From contig NZ_NVPT01000033.1 of NCBI RefSeq assembly GCF_002802985.1, positions 1-34,878 on the forward strand: a stretch of 34,878 nt of DNA, read 5' to 3'. Below, one piece after another: positions 8,989 through 19,653 of this stretch. How positions within the stretch are numbered: the first letter of the stretch is position 1; each line of letters begins with the position of its first letter. The DNA is from Geodermatophilus chilensis (GTDB lineage Bacteria; Actinomycetota; Actinomycetes; Mycobacteriales; Geodermatophilaceae). The translations under genes were made by a program, and so were the position numbers. The notes under the pieces are model-generated. The model made no database searches. It was not told where the DNA came from and saw only the letters and a list, made by a program, of their open reading frames with translations.

Positions 8989-9284
8989 ACACCGATGCCG
9001 GGCGGCCGGGTGCTCCGGCCTGTCCCGTCCACCCTCCTGATCGTCCGGGGGACGCTCCCTGCGGCCCGGGCGGGCACCCTGGCGCTACGGTGCAGCGTCG
9101 TTGCGATCGACGGTACACCGGCGAGCCTGTGGCTCAGCTGTGCAACAGCGGCGTCCTCGCTGACAGTGCCTCCGGTCGCCCTACCGGGCGACACCGCCGC
9201 CAGGTGCCGTCCCCCACCGGCGTGGAGCCCTACCGCCGCCACTCCTCGGGGACCCTCCGGGCCCCGCTCGTCGGGCGGCCTGCC
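8989..9284. other. hpt-ftsH intergenic region
   Basis: This 296-base gap lies upstream of ftsH and downstream of hpt, both on the minus strand. It should hold the ftsH promoter, but I could not pick a -10/-35 pair with a good spacer. A perfect 7-bp hairpin lies at 9175-9192 and a mismatched one at about 9248-9265. I see no supported coding region. Confidence 0.4.
9175..9192 (-). terminator. Candidate hairpin downstream of hpt
   Basis: Arms GTCGCCC (9175-9181) and GGGCGAC (9186-9192) are perfectly complementary around a four-base loop (TACC). It lies about 93 bases past the hpt stop and about 190 bases before ftsH. It has no U-tract, as is common in high-GC actinobacteria. It could be a terminator, or a leader structure of the ftsH message if transcription starts upstream. 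Confidence 0.35.
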
Positions 9285-9872
9285 TCAGCTCGAGTAGACC
9301 TCCGGGCGCAGCGTCGCGATGTAGGGCAGGTCGCGGTAGCGCTCGGCGTAGTCCAGGCCGTAGCCGACGACGAACTCGTTGGGGATGTCGAAGCCGACGT
9401 AGCGCACGGGGACGTCGACCTTGACCGCGTCGGGCTTGCGCAGCAGGGCGCAGACCTCCAGCGAGGCCGGGCGCCGTCCGCCGAGGTTCTTGAGCAGCCA
9501 GGACAGGGTCAGGCCGGAGTCGATGATGTCCTCGATCACCAGCACGTGCCTGTCACTGATGTCGCGGTCGAGGTCCTTGAGGATGCGCACGACGCCGGAG
9601 GAGCTGGTGGCCGAGCCGTAGGAGGAGACGGCCATGAACTCCATCTGGGTGGGCAGCCGCAGCGCCCGCGCGAAGTCGCTCATGAACAGCACCGCGCCCT
9701 TGAGGACGCCGACGAGGAGCACCTCGCGCCCGGCGTAGTCGCGGGCGACCTGGTCGGCCAGCTCGGTGATCTTGGCCTGGATCCGCTCCTCGCTGAGCAG
9801 CACGTGGTCGATGTCCGGGCCGTAGCCGTGGTCGTTGCCGAGCTCTGCTGGAGCGGTGGCGGGCTCGCTCAC
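9285..9872 (-). CDS. hpt: Hypoxanthine(-guanine) phosphoribosyltransferase
   Basis: A 195-residue purine-salvage enzyme making IMP/GMP from hypoxanthine/guanine and PRPP. The PRPP-binding motif [14 protein letters not shown] (about 110-123) is intact. The GVLKGA loop (55-60), the flexible-loop [11 protein letters not shown] region and the C-terminal Asp-containing [14 protein letters not shown] segment are also present. The GTG at 9872 overlaps the tilS stop by four bases (GTGA), which fixes the start and implies coupling with tilS, the usual actinobacterial order tilS-hpt-ftsH. The N-terminal 20 residues are variable and hydrophilic. Confidence 0.97.
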   Translation of the reverse strand: MSEPATAPAELGNDHGYGPDIDHVLLSEERIQAKITELADQVARDYAGREVLLVGVLKGAVLFMSDFARALRLPTQMEFMAVSSYGSATSSSGVVRILKDLDRDISDRHVLVIEDIIDSGLTLSWLLKNLGGRRPASLEVCALLRKPDAVKVDVPVRYVGFDIPNEFVVGYGLDYAERYRDLPYIATLRPEVYSS

Positions 9873-10909
9873 GGGCGGGACTCCTCGCGGGTGTGGGGTG
9901 CGTCCTCGGGACGGGGGCCCCGCACGACGGGGGGCGACAGCACCAGCGTGCCAGACGTCCGGAGGGCTCCTGCACCGCCGGGTAGGTCCACGCGGCCCTG
10001 CCCCCGCCAGTGCGTGACGAGCGCCTCGACCGCGCGCAGGTGGACCGCCTGGACGTCGGGGACGCCGGCGCCGCGCAGCCACCCGCGGAGCACCCGCCGG
10101 CGCAGCGCCGCGGGCAGCGCCCCGAGTTCGCGGGCGGGCAGGGGGTGGGTCGGGAGCTGCTGGCCTCCGGCGAGGCGGGACAGCTCGGACGCGGCCAGCT
10201 CGTCGAGGGCGTCGAGGTCCTCGCGGAGCAGGTCGGCGGTGCGGGCGAGGGCGGGGGCGACCCCGCCGCCGAGGACCTCCTCCATCAGCGGCAGCACCTC
10301 GCCGCGCAGCCGGGCGCGGGTGTAGGCGGGGTCGGCGTTCCAGGGGTCGTCCCACACCGGCAGGCCCTGGTCCGCGCACGCCCGGCGCGCGGTGGCCCGG
10401 CGGACGCCGAGCAGCGGGCGCCACCAGAGGACGCCGTCCGTCGTCCGTTCGGGGACCATGCCGGCCACCGAGCGCGGGCCCGAGCCGCGGCCCAGCCCCA
10501 GCAGCACGGTCTCGGCCTGGTCGTCGAGGGTGTGCCCGAGCGCGACGCGGGCGCCAAGGTCGGTGGCCGCGGCGGCGAGCGCCGCGTACCGCGCCGAGCG
10601 GGCAGCACCCTCGGGTCCGCCGTCCGCGCCGACCGCCACGCGGCGGACGAGCACCGGGTCCAGGCCCAGCCCGCGCAGCAGTTCCGCCGTCCGGTCGGCC
10701 CGCTCGGCGGAGCCGGGCTGCAGGCCGTGGTCGACGGTCACCGCGCCGACGCGGACGCCGGCGGACCGGGCCTCGAAGGCCAGGGCCGCGGCCAGGGCCA
10801 CGGAGTCCGCTCCCCCGCTCACCGCGGCGAGGACCGGCTGCCCGCTCCCCCGCAGGCCCGGCCGCACGGCGGTCCGCAGGACCGCGACGGCCCGGGGCGG
10901 ACCGGCCAC
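9869..10909 (-). CDS. tilS: tRNA(Ile)-lysidine synthase
   Basis: A 346-residue N-type ATP pyrophosphatase that converts C34 of the CAU-anticodon tRNA-Ile to lysidine, switching it from Met to Ile decoding. The PP-loop SGGADS is at 31-36, followed by the VDHGLQPGS block and [14 protein letters not shown], both family hallmarks. The C-terminal part (about 250-346) is the shorter actinobacterial version. The GTG at 10909 has GAGGA just upstream; that site also contains the stop of the preceding protease gene. Its 3' end overlaps hpt by four bases. Confidence 0.96.
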   Translation of the reverse strand: MAGPPRAVAVLRTAVRPGLRGSGQPVLAAVSGGADSVALAAALAFEARSAGVRVGAVTVDHGLQPGSAERADRTAELLRGLGLDPVLVRRVAVGADGGPEGAARSARYAALAAAATDLGARVALGHTLDDQAETVLLGLGRGSGPRSVAGMVPERTTDGVLWWRPLLGVRRATARRACADQGLPVWDDPWNADPAYTRARLRGEVLPLMEEVLGGGVAPALARTADLLREDLDALDELAASELSRLAGGQQLPTHPLPARELGALPAALRRRVLRGWLRGAGVPDVQAVHLRAVEALVTHWRGQGRVDLPGGAGALRTSGTLVLSPPVVRGPRPEDAPHTREESRP

Positions 10910-10916
10910 CGCGTCC

Positions 10917-12011
10917 TCAGGCGGGGATGGCGGGGCGGCCGTGCACCCGCTCGACCCAGCGCGCGGGGTCGGTGAGCTCCTCGATGCGGGGCAGGTTCTC
11001 CGGCCCCTCCCACACCCGGTTGAAGCCCTCCATGCCGACGAGGTCGACGACCCCGCCGACGAACACCCGGCCCTCGGCGTACTGCTTCATCTTCTGCTCC
11101 AGGCCGAGCAGCCGGCGCAGCACCCGGTCGATGGGGCCGCGGCCCTTGCGGCGCTGGGCGAACCGCTTGCGCAGCGTCCGGACCGAGGGAACGACGTCGG
11201 GCCCGACGCCGTCCATCACGTACTCGGCGTGCCCCTCGACCAGGCTCATCACGGCGGTGACCCGGTCGAGGACGGCCTTCTGCCTGGGGTCCTGGACCAG
11301 CGCCATCAGCCCGGCGTCGTCCCCGCCGCCCTCGCCGCGGACCGCGTCCAGGACGCTGCGCAGAACGTCGCCGAGCCGGTCGCGGAGCACGTCGGGGTCC
11401 AGGTCGGTGACCTCGACGAACTCGGCCATCTGCGCCTCGAGGTGGTCCTTGAGCCACGGGACGGCGGTGAACTGCAGCTGGTGGGTGACCTCGTGCAGGC
11501 ACACCCACAGCCGGAAGTCGCTGGGGTCGACGCCCAGCCGGCGCTCGGCGTCGACGATGTTCGGGGCGACCAGCAGCAACCGGCCACCGGTGCCGAAGAC
11601 CTCGTACTGGCCGAGCACGCGGGAGGAGAGGAAGGCGAGTACGCCGCCGGCCTGCACACCGGTGGCGCGGGAGCCGATCGCGGTGGCCAGCGGGCCGGGC
11701 CGGGAGTCCTGCCGGGCGGCGAGCGCGTCGACCAGCGGGTCCAGCAGCGCGGACATCCCCTGGGTGTTGGCGTCGACCCAGCCGGGCCGGTCGACGACGG
11801 CTACCTCGGGCACCGGGCCGCCCGGCACGGGCGTGAGCCCGGTGAGGCCCTCGACGTGCGCGACGGCGGTGGCGGCGGCCTCGTGCAGCTCACGGACGAC
11901 GGCGGCGGCCTCCTCGCGCGTGGTCTGCGGGCCGGGGCCGGCCAGGCGGCGGGCGGTGCGTCCGGCGAGGTCCCAGTCGACCATCCGTGTGGAGCTGCTC
12001 ACCGGCCTCAC
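10917..12011 (-). CDS. Zinc-dependent metalloprotease-like protein (DUF2342 family)
   Basis: A 364-residue zincin-like protein of the actinobacterial DUF2342 family, some members of which are labelled 'coenzyme F420 biosynthesis-associated'. The zinc motif HEVTH lies at 173-177, and a downstream [12 protein letters not shown] block (about 250-261) can supply the third ligand. The N-terminal part has no signal peptide, so it is probably cytoplasmic. The GTG at 12011 is used; a Met at residue 10 is an alternative start. It sits between dacB and tilS, its standard position in actinobacteria, seven bases from the tilS start. The substrate is unknown; the fold and zinc motif are clear. Confidence 0.9.
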   Translation of the reverse strand: MRPVSSSTRMVDWDLAGRTARRLAGPGPQTTREEAAAVVRELHEAAATAVAHVEGLTGLTPVPGGPVPEVAVVDRPGWVDANTQGMSALLDPLVDALAARQDSRPGPLATAIGSRATGVQAGGVLAFLSSRVLGQYEVFGTGGRLLLVAPNIVDAERRLGVDPSDFRLWVCLHEVTHQLQFTAVPWLKDHLEAQMAEFVEVTDLDPDVLRDRLGDVLRSVLDAVRGEGGGDDAGLMALVQDPRQKAVLDRVTAVMSLVEGHAEYVMDGVGPDVVPSVRTLRKRFAQRRKGRGPIDRVLRRLLGLEQKMKQYAEGRVFVGGVVDLVGMEGFNRVWEGPENLPRIEELTDPARWVERVHGRPAIPA

Positions 12012-12047
12012 GGTACGCGGGAACGGGCCCGCCGCGCCCCGCCCGTC

Positions 12048-15048
<3,001 letters not shown>

Positions 15049-15066
15049 CCGACCCGCAACGTGACG

Positions 15067-15094
15067 GCGGCCCCGTCCGGGTGGACGGGGCCGC
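15067..15094. terminator. Hairpin between SDR pseudogene and tRNA-Thr
   Basis: A perfect 12-base stem has arms 15067-15078 (GCGGCCCCGTCC) and 15083-15094 around the loop GGGT. It lies 18 bases after the pseudogene stop and just beyond the 3' end of the minus-strand tRNA, so it can terminate both convergent units. Confidence 0.7.
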
Positions 15095-15101
15095 TGGGTG
15101 G

Positions 15102-15174
15102 AGCCGCCTGTCGGAATCGAACCGACGACCTTCTCATTACGAGTGAGATGCTCTACCGACTGAGCTAAGGCGGC
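15102..15174 (-). tRNA. tRNA-Thr (anticodon CGT)
   Basis: A complete cloverleaf on the minus strand. The acceptor arm GCCGCCT/AGGCGGC pairs perfectly. The D-arm contains AGCTCAGTCGGTAGAGC. The anticodon stem TCTCA/TGAGA encloses the loop CTCGTAA with anticodon CGT, reading ACG (Thr). The T-arm contains GTTCGATTC. The discriminator base is T, and CCA is encoded at 15099-15101. It lies next to holB-tmk, a common actinobacterial position. Confidence 0.96.
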
Positions 15175-15233
15175 GGATGTGCGCAAGCCAGCTTACGTGA
15201 CCGCCCGGCTGCTCCGGCGCAGGCCCCGACGGG

Positions 15234-16391
15234 TCATGACGGCAGGCGCAGCGCCACGGTCAGCGCCTCCACCGCGACCTGCGGCTTCACGTTCTGTTCC
15301 AGCGCCTTCCGGCAGGCGAGGACGGCGTCGATGCGCCGCAGCGCCCCCTCGGCACCGATCCGCCGGGCCAGCTCCTCGGCGTCGGCGCGGCGGTCCGGGT
15401 GGTTCAGCGGCAGCGGCTCGGACGGCGCGGCGTGCAGCACCAGTGCGTCCCGGTACAGCCCGGCGAGGTCCACCAGCGCCCGGTCGAGGGAGTCCCGGCC
15501 GATGCGGGTGGCGCGCGACTTCTGCCGCCTCTCGAGCTCCTTGAGCTGCCCCGCCCCCCGGCTGGCGGCTGCGACACCCGGCCCCCGGGCGCCGACTCCC
15601 AGGCTGGCCTTGAGGGCCTCGGTCTCGGCGCCGTTCAGCGCCCCGGTCGCGGCGTCGGTCTCCTCCTGCGCCGCTCCCACGAGGTCGTCCGCGGCGTTGA
15701 GGCAGGCGGCGAGCGACACGAGGGACAACGGCACGTCGAGGACGGCCTTGCGGGCCATCCGCGCGTCCTCGTCCCGGGCCAGCCGCCGGGCCCGTCCGAC
15801 GTGGCCGCCCGAGGCGCCGGCGGACCAGGCGGCCAGCGCCGGGTCCACGCCGTCCCGGCGGACCAGCACGTCGGCGACGGCGTCGACCTCGGGGGTGCGC
15901 AGGCTCATCACCCGGCACCGGGAGCGGATGGTCACCGGGACGTCGTCGGGGTGCAGGCTCGGCGCGCAGAGCATGACCACGGTCCGCGGCGGCGGTTCCT
16001 CGATCATCTTCAGCACCGCGTTGGCCGCCGCCTCGCTCATCCGGTCGGCGTCCTCGACGATGATCATCTGCCAGCGCCCCTGGGAGGGGGCCCGGCCCGC
16101 CACCCGCACCAGCTCGCGGGCTTCCAGGACGCCGATCGACAGCCCGTCCGGGACGATGACGGTCACGTCGGCGTGGGTGCCGGCGAGCACGGTGCGGCAG
16201 GCGTGGCAGGTACCGTCCCCGCCCTCTGGGCACTGCAGCGCGGCGGCGAAGGCGCGGGCGGCGACCGACCGCCCCGATCCCGGCGGGCCGGTGAACAGCC
16301 AGGCGTGGGTCATCGCGGCCGGGTCGGCCACCGCGGCCTGCAGCTCCGCGACCACCGCGGGCTGACCCACCACCTGCTCCCAGACGCTCAT
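15234..16391 (-). CDS. holB: DNA polymerase III subunit delta' (clamp loader)
   Basis: A 385-residue clamp-loader subunit of the replisome. The Walker A-like GPPGSGRS (35-42) carries Arg instead of the usual Lys, fitting the non-hydrolysing delta' subunit. A Cys cluster (Cys54, Cys62, Cys65) corresponds to the zinc module, with one expected Cys not evident. The VEDADRMSEAAANAVLKMIEEPP block and SRC (sensor region) follow. The C-terminal third is Ala/Arg-rich and helical. The ATG at 16391 overlaps the tmk stop by four bases (ATGA), fixing the start. The tmk-holB pairing is standard. Confidence 0.96.
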   Translation of the reverse strand: MSVWEQVVGQPAVVAELQAAVADPAAMTHAWLFTGPPGSGRSVAARAFAAALQCPEGGDGTCHACRTVLAGTHADVTVIVPDGLSIGVLEARELVRVAGRAPSQGRWQMIIVEDADRMSEAAANAVLKMIEEPPPRTVVMLCAPSLHPDDVPVTIRSRCRVMSLRTPEVDAVADVLVRRDGVDPALAAWSAGASGGHVGRARRLARDEDARMARKAVLDVPLSLVSLAACLNAADDLVGAAQEETDAATGALNGAETEALKASLGVGARGPGVAAASRGAGQLKELERRQKSRATRIGRDSLDRALVDLAGLYRDALVLHAAPSEPLPLNHPDRRADAEELARRIGAEGALRRIDAVLACRKALEQNVKPQVAVEALTVALRLPS

Positions 16392-17065
16392 GCGCGCACC
16401 TCCAGCAGCGCACCGACCCGCTCGCGGACGTCGGCGGCGATCTCCTCGACGCCGCGCGTGGCGTCGACCACCAGGTAGCGCCCGGGCTCGGCCGCGGCGA
16501 GCGTGCGGAAGGTGTCGCGGACCCGCTGGTGGAACTCCAGCGACTCCGACTCCAGCCGGTCGGCGACCGCCCGGCCGCGGGCACGGGCGAGCCCGGTCTC
16601 CGGCGGCAGGTCGAGCAGCACGGTGAGGTCCGGGCGCAGCCCCTGGGTGGCCCAGCGGGAGATCGCCGCGACGTCGTCCAGGCCGATGGTGCGCCCGGCG
16701 CCCTGGTAGGCCAGCGAGCTGTCGACGTACCGGTCGGTCACGACCACCTCGCCGGCCGCCAGCGCGGGGTGCAGGACGGCGTGCGCGTGCTGGGCGCGGT
16801 CGGCGGCGTACAGCAGCGCCTCCGCCCGCGGGGACAGGTCGGTGTGCGCGCGGTCCAGCACGATCGCCCGGACGGCGGCACCGGTGGGGGTGCCGCCGGG
16901 TTCGAAGGTGGCCCGCGCCGTCCGGCCCTGCGCGGTCAGCCACTCGCAGAGCAGCCGGACCTGGGTGGACTTGCCCGCGCCCTCGCCGCCCTCGAACGCG
17001 ATGAACAGCCCACCGGGACGACCGACGGCCTCGACGGGGAGGGCGGGCGGACCGTCGTCGGACAC
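16388..17065 (-). CDS. tmk: Thymidylate kinase
   Basis: A 225-residue enzyme phosphorylating dTMP to dTDP. The P-loop is FEGGEGAGKST (about 24-34), and the DRYVDSSLAYQGAGR substrate segment and a LID region with RGRAVADRLE follow. The roughly 18 N-terminal residues before FIAFEGG are a hydrophilic extension. The GTG at 17065 has GGGAG upstream; no better start is available closer to the fold. It overlaps holB by four bases and is divergent from the methyltransferase gene at 17159. Confidence 0.96.
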   Translation of the reverse strand: MSDDGPPALPVEAVGRPGGLFIAFEGGEGAGKSTQVRLLCEWLTAQGRTARATFEPGGTPTGAAVRAIVLDRAHTDLSPRAEALLYAADRAQHAHAVLHPALAAGEVVVTDRYVDSSLAYQGAGRTIGLDDVAAISRWATQGLRPDLTVLLDLPPETGLARARGRAVADRLESESLEFHQRVRDTFRTLAAAEPGRYLVVDATRGVEEIAADVRERVGALLEVRA

Positions 17066-17146
17066 GGGGCTCCCGGGCTGGATGGGTGGCGGCACGGCGG
17101 CAGCCACGGTACCGGCCGGGACCGACGGTCCCCGGCTCCCCGGCCC

Positions 17147-17152
17147 TAGGGT
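17147..17152 (+). promoter_or_regulatory. Candidate -10 element of a leaderless promoter
   Basis: TAGGGT matches the actinobacterial TANNNT -10 consensus and ends six bases before the GTG at 17159. No Shine-Dalgarno sequence is present there. That spacing fits a transcript starting on or beside the start codon. A -35 box is not clear. Confidence 0.5.
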
Positions 17153-17158
17153 CGGGAC

Positions 17159-17947
17159 GTGACGAGCACCGCTGCCTGGGACCCCGCCGGCTACCTGCGC
17201 TTCGGCGACGAGCGGGCGCGGCCGTTCACCGACCTGCTCGCCCGCGTCGGCGCACGGGAGCCGGGGACCGTCGTCGACCTGGGCTGCGGTGAGGGCGCGC
17301 TGACCGCGTCGCTGGCGCAGCGGTGGCCGGGTGCGCGGGTCACCGGCGTCGACTCCTCGCCGGAGATGCTGGCCGCGGCCGCTGCGCACGCCGTCCCCGG
17401 CCGGGTGGCGTTCACCCTCGGCGACGTGCGGGAGTGGCAGCCGGACGGACCGGTCGACGTCCTGGTCACCAACGCCGTCCTGCACTGGGTGCCCGGGCAC
17501 GCCGACCTGCTGCGCCGGTGGGCCGGGCAGCTGGCGCCCGGTGGCTGGCTGGCGCTGCAGGTGCCCGGGAACTGGCGGGCACCGACGCACGCACTGCTGG
17601 CCGAGCTGTGCCGCTCGCCGCGCTGGGCGGGGCTCGTGGGCGATGCGGCACCGGCGCCCGACGCGGTGCTCGACCCGGCCGGCTACCTGGAGGTGCTCGC
17701 CGGTGCGGGACTGACCACGGACGCCTGGGAGACGACCTACCTGCACGTGCTGCGCGGGGACGACCCGGTGCTCGGCTGGGTGCGCTCGACCGTGCTGCGC
17801 CCGGTGCTCGGCCGGCTCGAGGAGGACGACGCCGCCGAGCTGACCGCGGAGTACGCCGCGGCGCTGCGCGCGGCCTACCCGCGCCGTCCGGACGGGACGA
17901 CGCTGCTGCCCTTCCGGCGGGTGTTCGCCGTCGGGCACGCCGCCTGA
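17159..17947 (+). CDS. tam: Trans-aconitate 2-methyltransferase-like SAM-dependent methyltransferase
   Basis: A 262-residue class I methyltransferase. Motif I is VVDLGCGEGALT (about 38-49), the acidic motif II is VTGVDSSPEML, and the post-II block VLVTNAVLHWVPGH is typical of the Tam group. The WDPAGYLRFGDERARPF N-terminus and the WETTYLHVLRGDDPVLGWVRSTVLRP block are also hallmarks of trans-aconitate methyltransferases. The enzyme methylates trans-aconitate, an aconitase by-product. The GTG at 17159 lacks a ribosome site but has a -10 element six bases away. It converges with the zinc peptidase gene, with four bases between stops. Confidence 0.9.
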   Translation: MTSTAAWDPAGYLRFGDERARPFTDLLARVGAREPGTVVDLGCGEGALTASLAQRWPGARVTGVDSSPEMLAAAAAHAVPGRVAFTLGDVREWQPDGPVDVLVTNAVLHWVPGHADLLRRWAGQLAPGGWLALQVPGNWRAPTHALLAELCRSPRWAGLVGDAAPAPDAVLDPAGYLEVLAGAGLTTDAWETTYLHVLRGDDPVLGWVRSTVLRPVLGRLEEDDAAELTAEYAAALRAAYPRRPDGTTLLPFRRVFAVGHAA

Positions 17948-17951
17948 CCGG

Positions 17952-18710
17952 TCAGCCGACGGAGTTCGGCAGGCAGGCGCGGACCCCGTCGGTGCCGCCC
18001 CGCTCGAAGGCGTCGATGCGCTCCTGGGCGCTGCCGTGGGTCTCGGTCTGCGGCTGGCCGTTCGCGTCGACGTACACCGTGCCCCACTCGTTCTCGCTGG
18101 CGACGGCGGTCAGCGAGGCGGTGAACTCCTCCGCGTCACCGGACTCCAGGGTCAGGAGCCCGTCGTCGACGGCGCCCTGCAGCGCGGCCCCGGCCAGGCA
18201 GTCGGCCTGCAGCTCGTAGGCCTCCGACACCAGCGCCGGGTCGAGGTGGGAGACCATCGAGTGCGCCCACTCGTGCGCGACGACCACGTAGACGAAGGCG
18301 TCGCCCACCTGCTGCGACAGCAGCATCAGGTCGACCTCGAAGGCGAGGAAGCCGCCGATCGGGCAGTGGTAGGCGTTGCCCTCGGGGAGCAGCAGGTCAC
18401 CGCAGTACACCTGCTCGGCCGGCGCGTCGTAGAGCCCGGGCGCACGTGCGGCCGGGGCCAGCCCGGGCGCGGTGTACCGGCCGGGGAAGTGGTCGTTCCA
18501 GTGGGTGCGCCACCAGGTGTCCACGGCGTCCAGCGCCATGGCGTAGTCGGTGTCGAGGTCGTCGGTGGCGGCGCCGTCCGGACCGGTCACCTGCAGCGGG
18601 ATCGCCGCGTAGCCCGCGGCTCCCGGGGGGTCGGCCGCGGCCGGAGTCGCCGCGCCGAGGAGCACGGCGGTCAGGAGAGCGATCGACAGTCGGCCTGCGC
18701 GCGTCGCCAT
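17952..18710 (-). CDS. Secreted neutral zinc metallopeptidase-like protein
   Basis: A 252-residue protein with a cleavable signal peptide (about 1-27, ending ATPAAA). It carries HEWAH at 146-150 and ELQAD at 166-170, which supplies the third, glutamate ligand of a gluzincin-type site. The block order (YCPIGGFLAFEVDLMLL, VVVAHEWAHSMVSHL, ELQADCLAGA, late HGSAQERIDAFERG) resembles the putative neutral zinc metallopeptidase family (YpfJ-like, Zn_peptidase). Four Cys residues (103, 116, 171, 246) could pair outside the cell. The ATG at 18710 follows GGAGGGAG. It stands alone between hairpins. The substrate is unknown. Confidence 0.85.
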   Translation of the reverse strand: MATRAGRLSIALLTAVLLGAATPAAADPPGAAGYAAIPLQVTGPDGAATDDLDTDYAMALDAVDTWWRTHWNDHFPGRYTAPGLAPAARAPGLYDAPAEQVYCGDLLLPEGNAYHCPIGGFLAFEVDLMLLSQQVGDAFVYVVVAHEWAHSMVSHLDPALVSEAYELQADCLAGAALQGAVDDGLLTLESGDAEEFTASLTAVASENEWGTVYVDANGQPQTETHGSAQERIDAFERGGTDGVRACLPNSVG

Positions 18711-18842
18711 GGCCTGCTCCCTCCGTGAGGACGCGCGCAGGCTAGGGGGATGCCGGGGAGGGCCCGCAAGGTGCGCCGGGACGCCGTCGGCTTCCTGCGG
18801 CCGGCCGTGGGTGCGTTCGTGACCGAGGGTGGCCGCAACGGT

Positions 18843-18861
18843 CCGGTGGGTCGCCCACCGG
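18843..18861 (-). terminator. Hairpin downstream of the topA-methyltransferase unit
   Basis: A perfect 8-base stem, CCGGTGGG (18843-18850) and CCCACCGG (18854-18861), with a three-base loop. It lies 19 bases past the minus-strand methyltransferase stop, where the topA unit should end. No U-tract is present. Confidence 0.6.
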
Positions 18862-18880
18862 GCCGCTCTCCCGCCCGGGA

Positions 18881-19645
18881 TCAGGCTGAGGTCAGCCGGT
18901 AGGCGTCGGTGCGGTAGGGCAGGTCGACGAGGTCGCGGCCGCGGGTGTCGGGGTGGGTGTCGAGCACGGCGCGCACCTCGCCCAGGAACTCGTGCCGCCG
19001 GGCGTCGTCCATCGTGGCGACGTAGCTGCGGGTGGCGATGCCGGCGACCACCTGCTCGGGGCGCAGCCGCTGAACGACAGCCGAGCGGTGGTGCTCGACC
19101 CGGGCGCCGAGTGCGTGGGCGAAGGCCTCGACGACGCCCTGGTCGGCCTCGTGGCCACGCGCCTCGGCAGCCAGTGCCCGGCCGAGCGCCGCCACCCAGG
19201 GGACCTCCTCGTCGCGGGTGTTCCACACCAGGCCGACCACGCCACCGGGGCGCAGCACCCGGCGCAGCTGCACCGCCGCGGGCTCCGGGTCGAACCAGTG
19301 CGCGGCCTGCCCGGCGACGACGGCGTCGACGCTGGCGTCCGGCAGCGGGACGGCCTCCGCGTCGCCGACGTGCGTGGGCACCTGCGGGTGGCGGGCGCGC
19401 AGCTCGGCCAGCATCGGCTCGGCCGGGTCGACGGCCACCACCTCGTGCCCGGCCGCGAGCAGCACGCCGGTGAGCAGACCGGTACCGGCGCCCAGGTCGA
19501 GCACGCGCCGCGGGCGCTCCCCGACCAGGAAGGCCACCGCGTCGGCCGGGTAGTCCGGCCGGTGGGCGGCGTAGCCGGCGGCGACGGACCCGAACGAGGT
19601 CCGGCGCTGCCGCCAGGCCTCGGGATCGAGCCCGTCCTCCCGCAC
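18881..19645 (-). CDS. Class I SAM-dependent methyltransferase (Methyltransf_11-like)
   Basis: A 254-residue methyltransferase with motif I VLDLGAGTGLLTG (about 48-60), acidic AVDPAEPML, and the VVAGQAAHWFD block found in generic class I methyltransferases annotated near UbiE/Tam. The N-terminal SFGSVAAGYAAHRPDYP is typical of a widespread actinobacterial group of unknown substrate. The GTG at 19645 begins eight bases after the topA stop, so it is probably co-transcribed with topA. The function cannot be narrowed from sequence. It is not closely similar to the Tam-like gene in the same window. Confidence 0.88.
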   Translation of the reverse strand: MREDGLDPEAWRQRRTSFGSVAAGYAAHRPDYPADAVAFLVGERPRRVLDLGAGTGLLTGVLLAAGHEVVAVDPAEPMLAELRARHPQVPTHVGDAEAVPLPDASVDAVVAGQAAHWFDPEPAAVQLRRVLRPGGVVGLVWNTRDEEVPWVAALGRALAAEARGHEADQGVVEAFAHALGARVEHHRSAVVQRLRPEQVVAGIATRSYVATMDDARRHEFLGEVRAVLDTHPDTRGRDLVDLPYRTDAYRLTSA

Positions 19646-19653
19646 AGGGACGG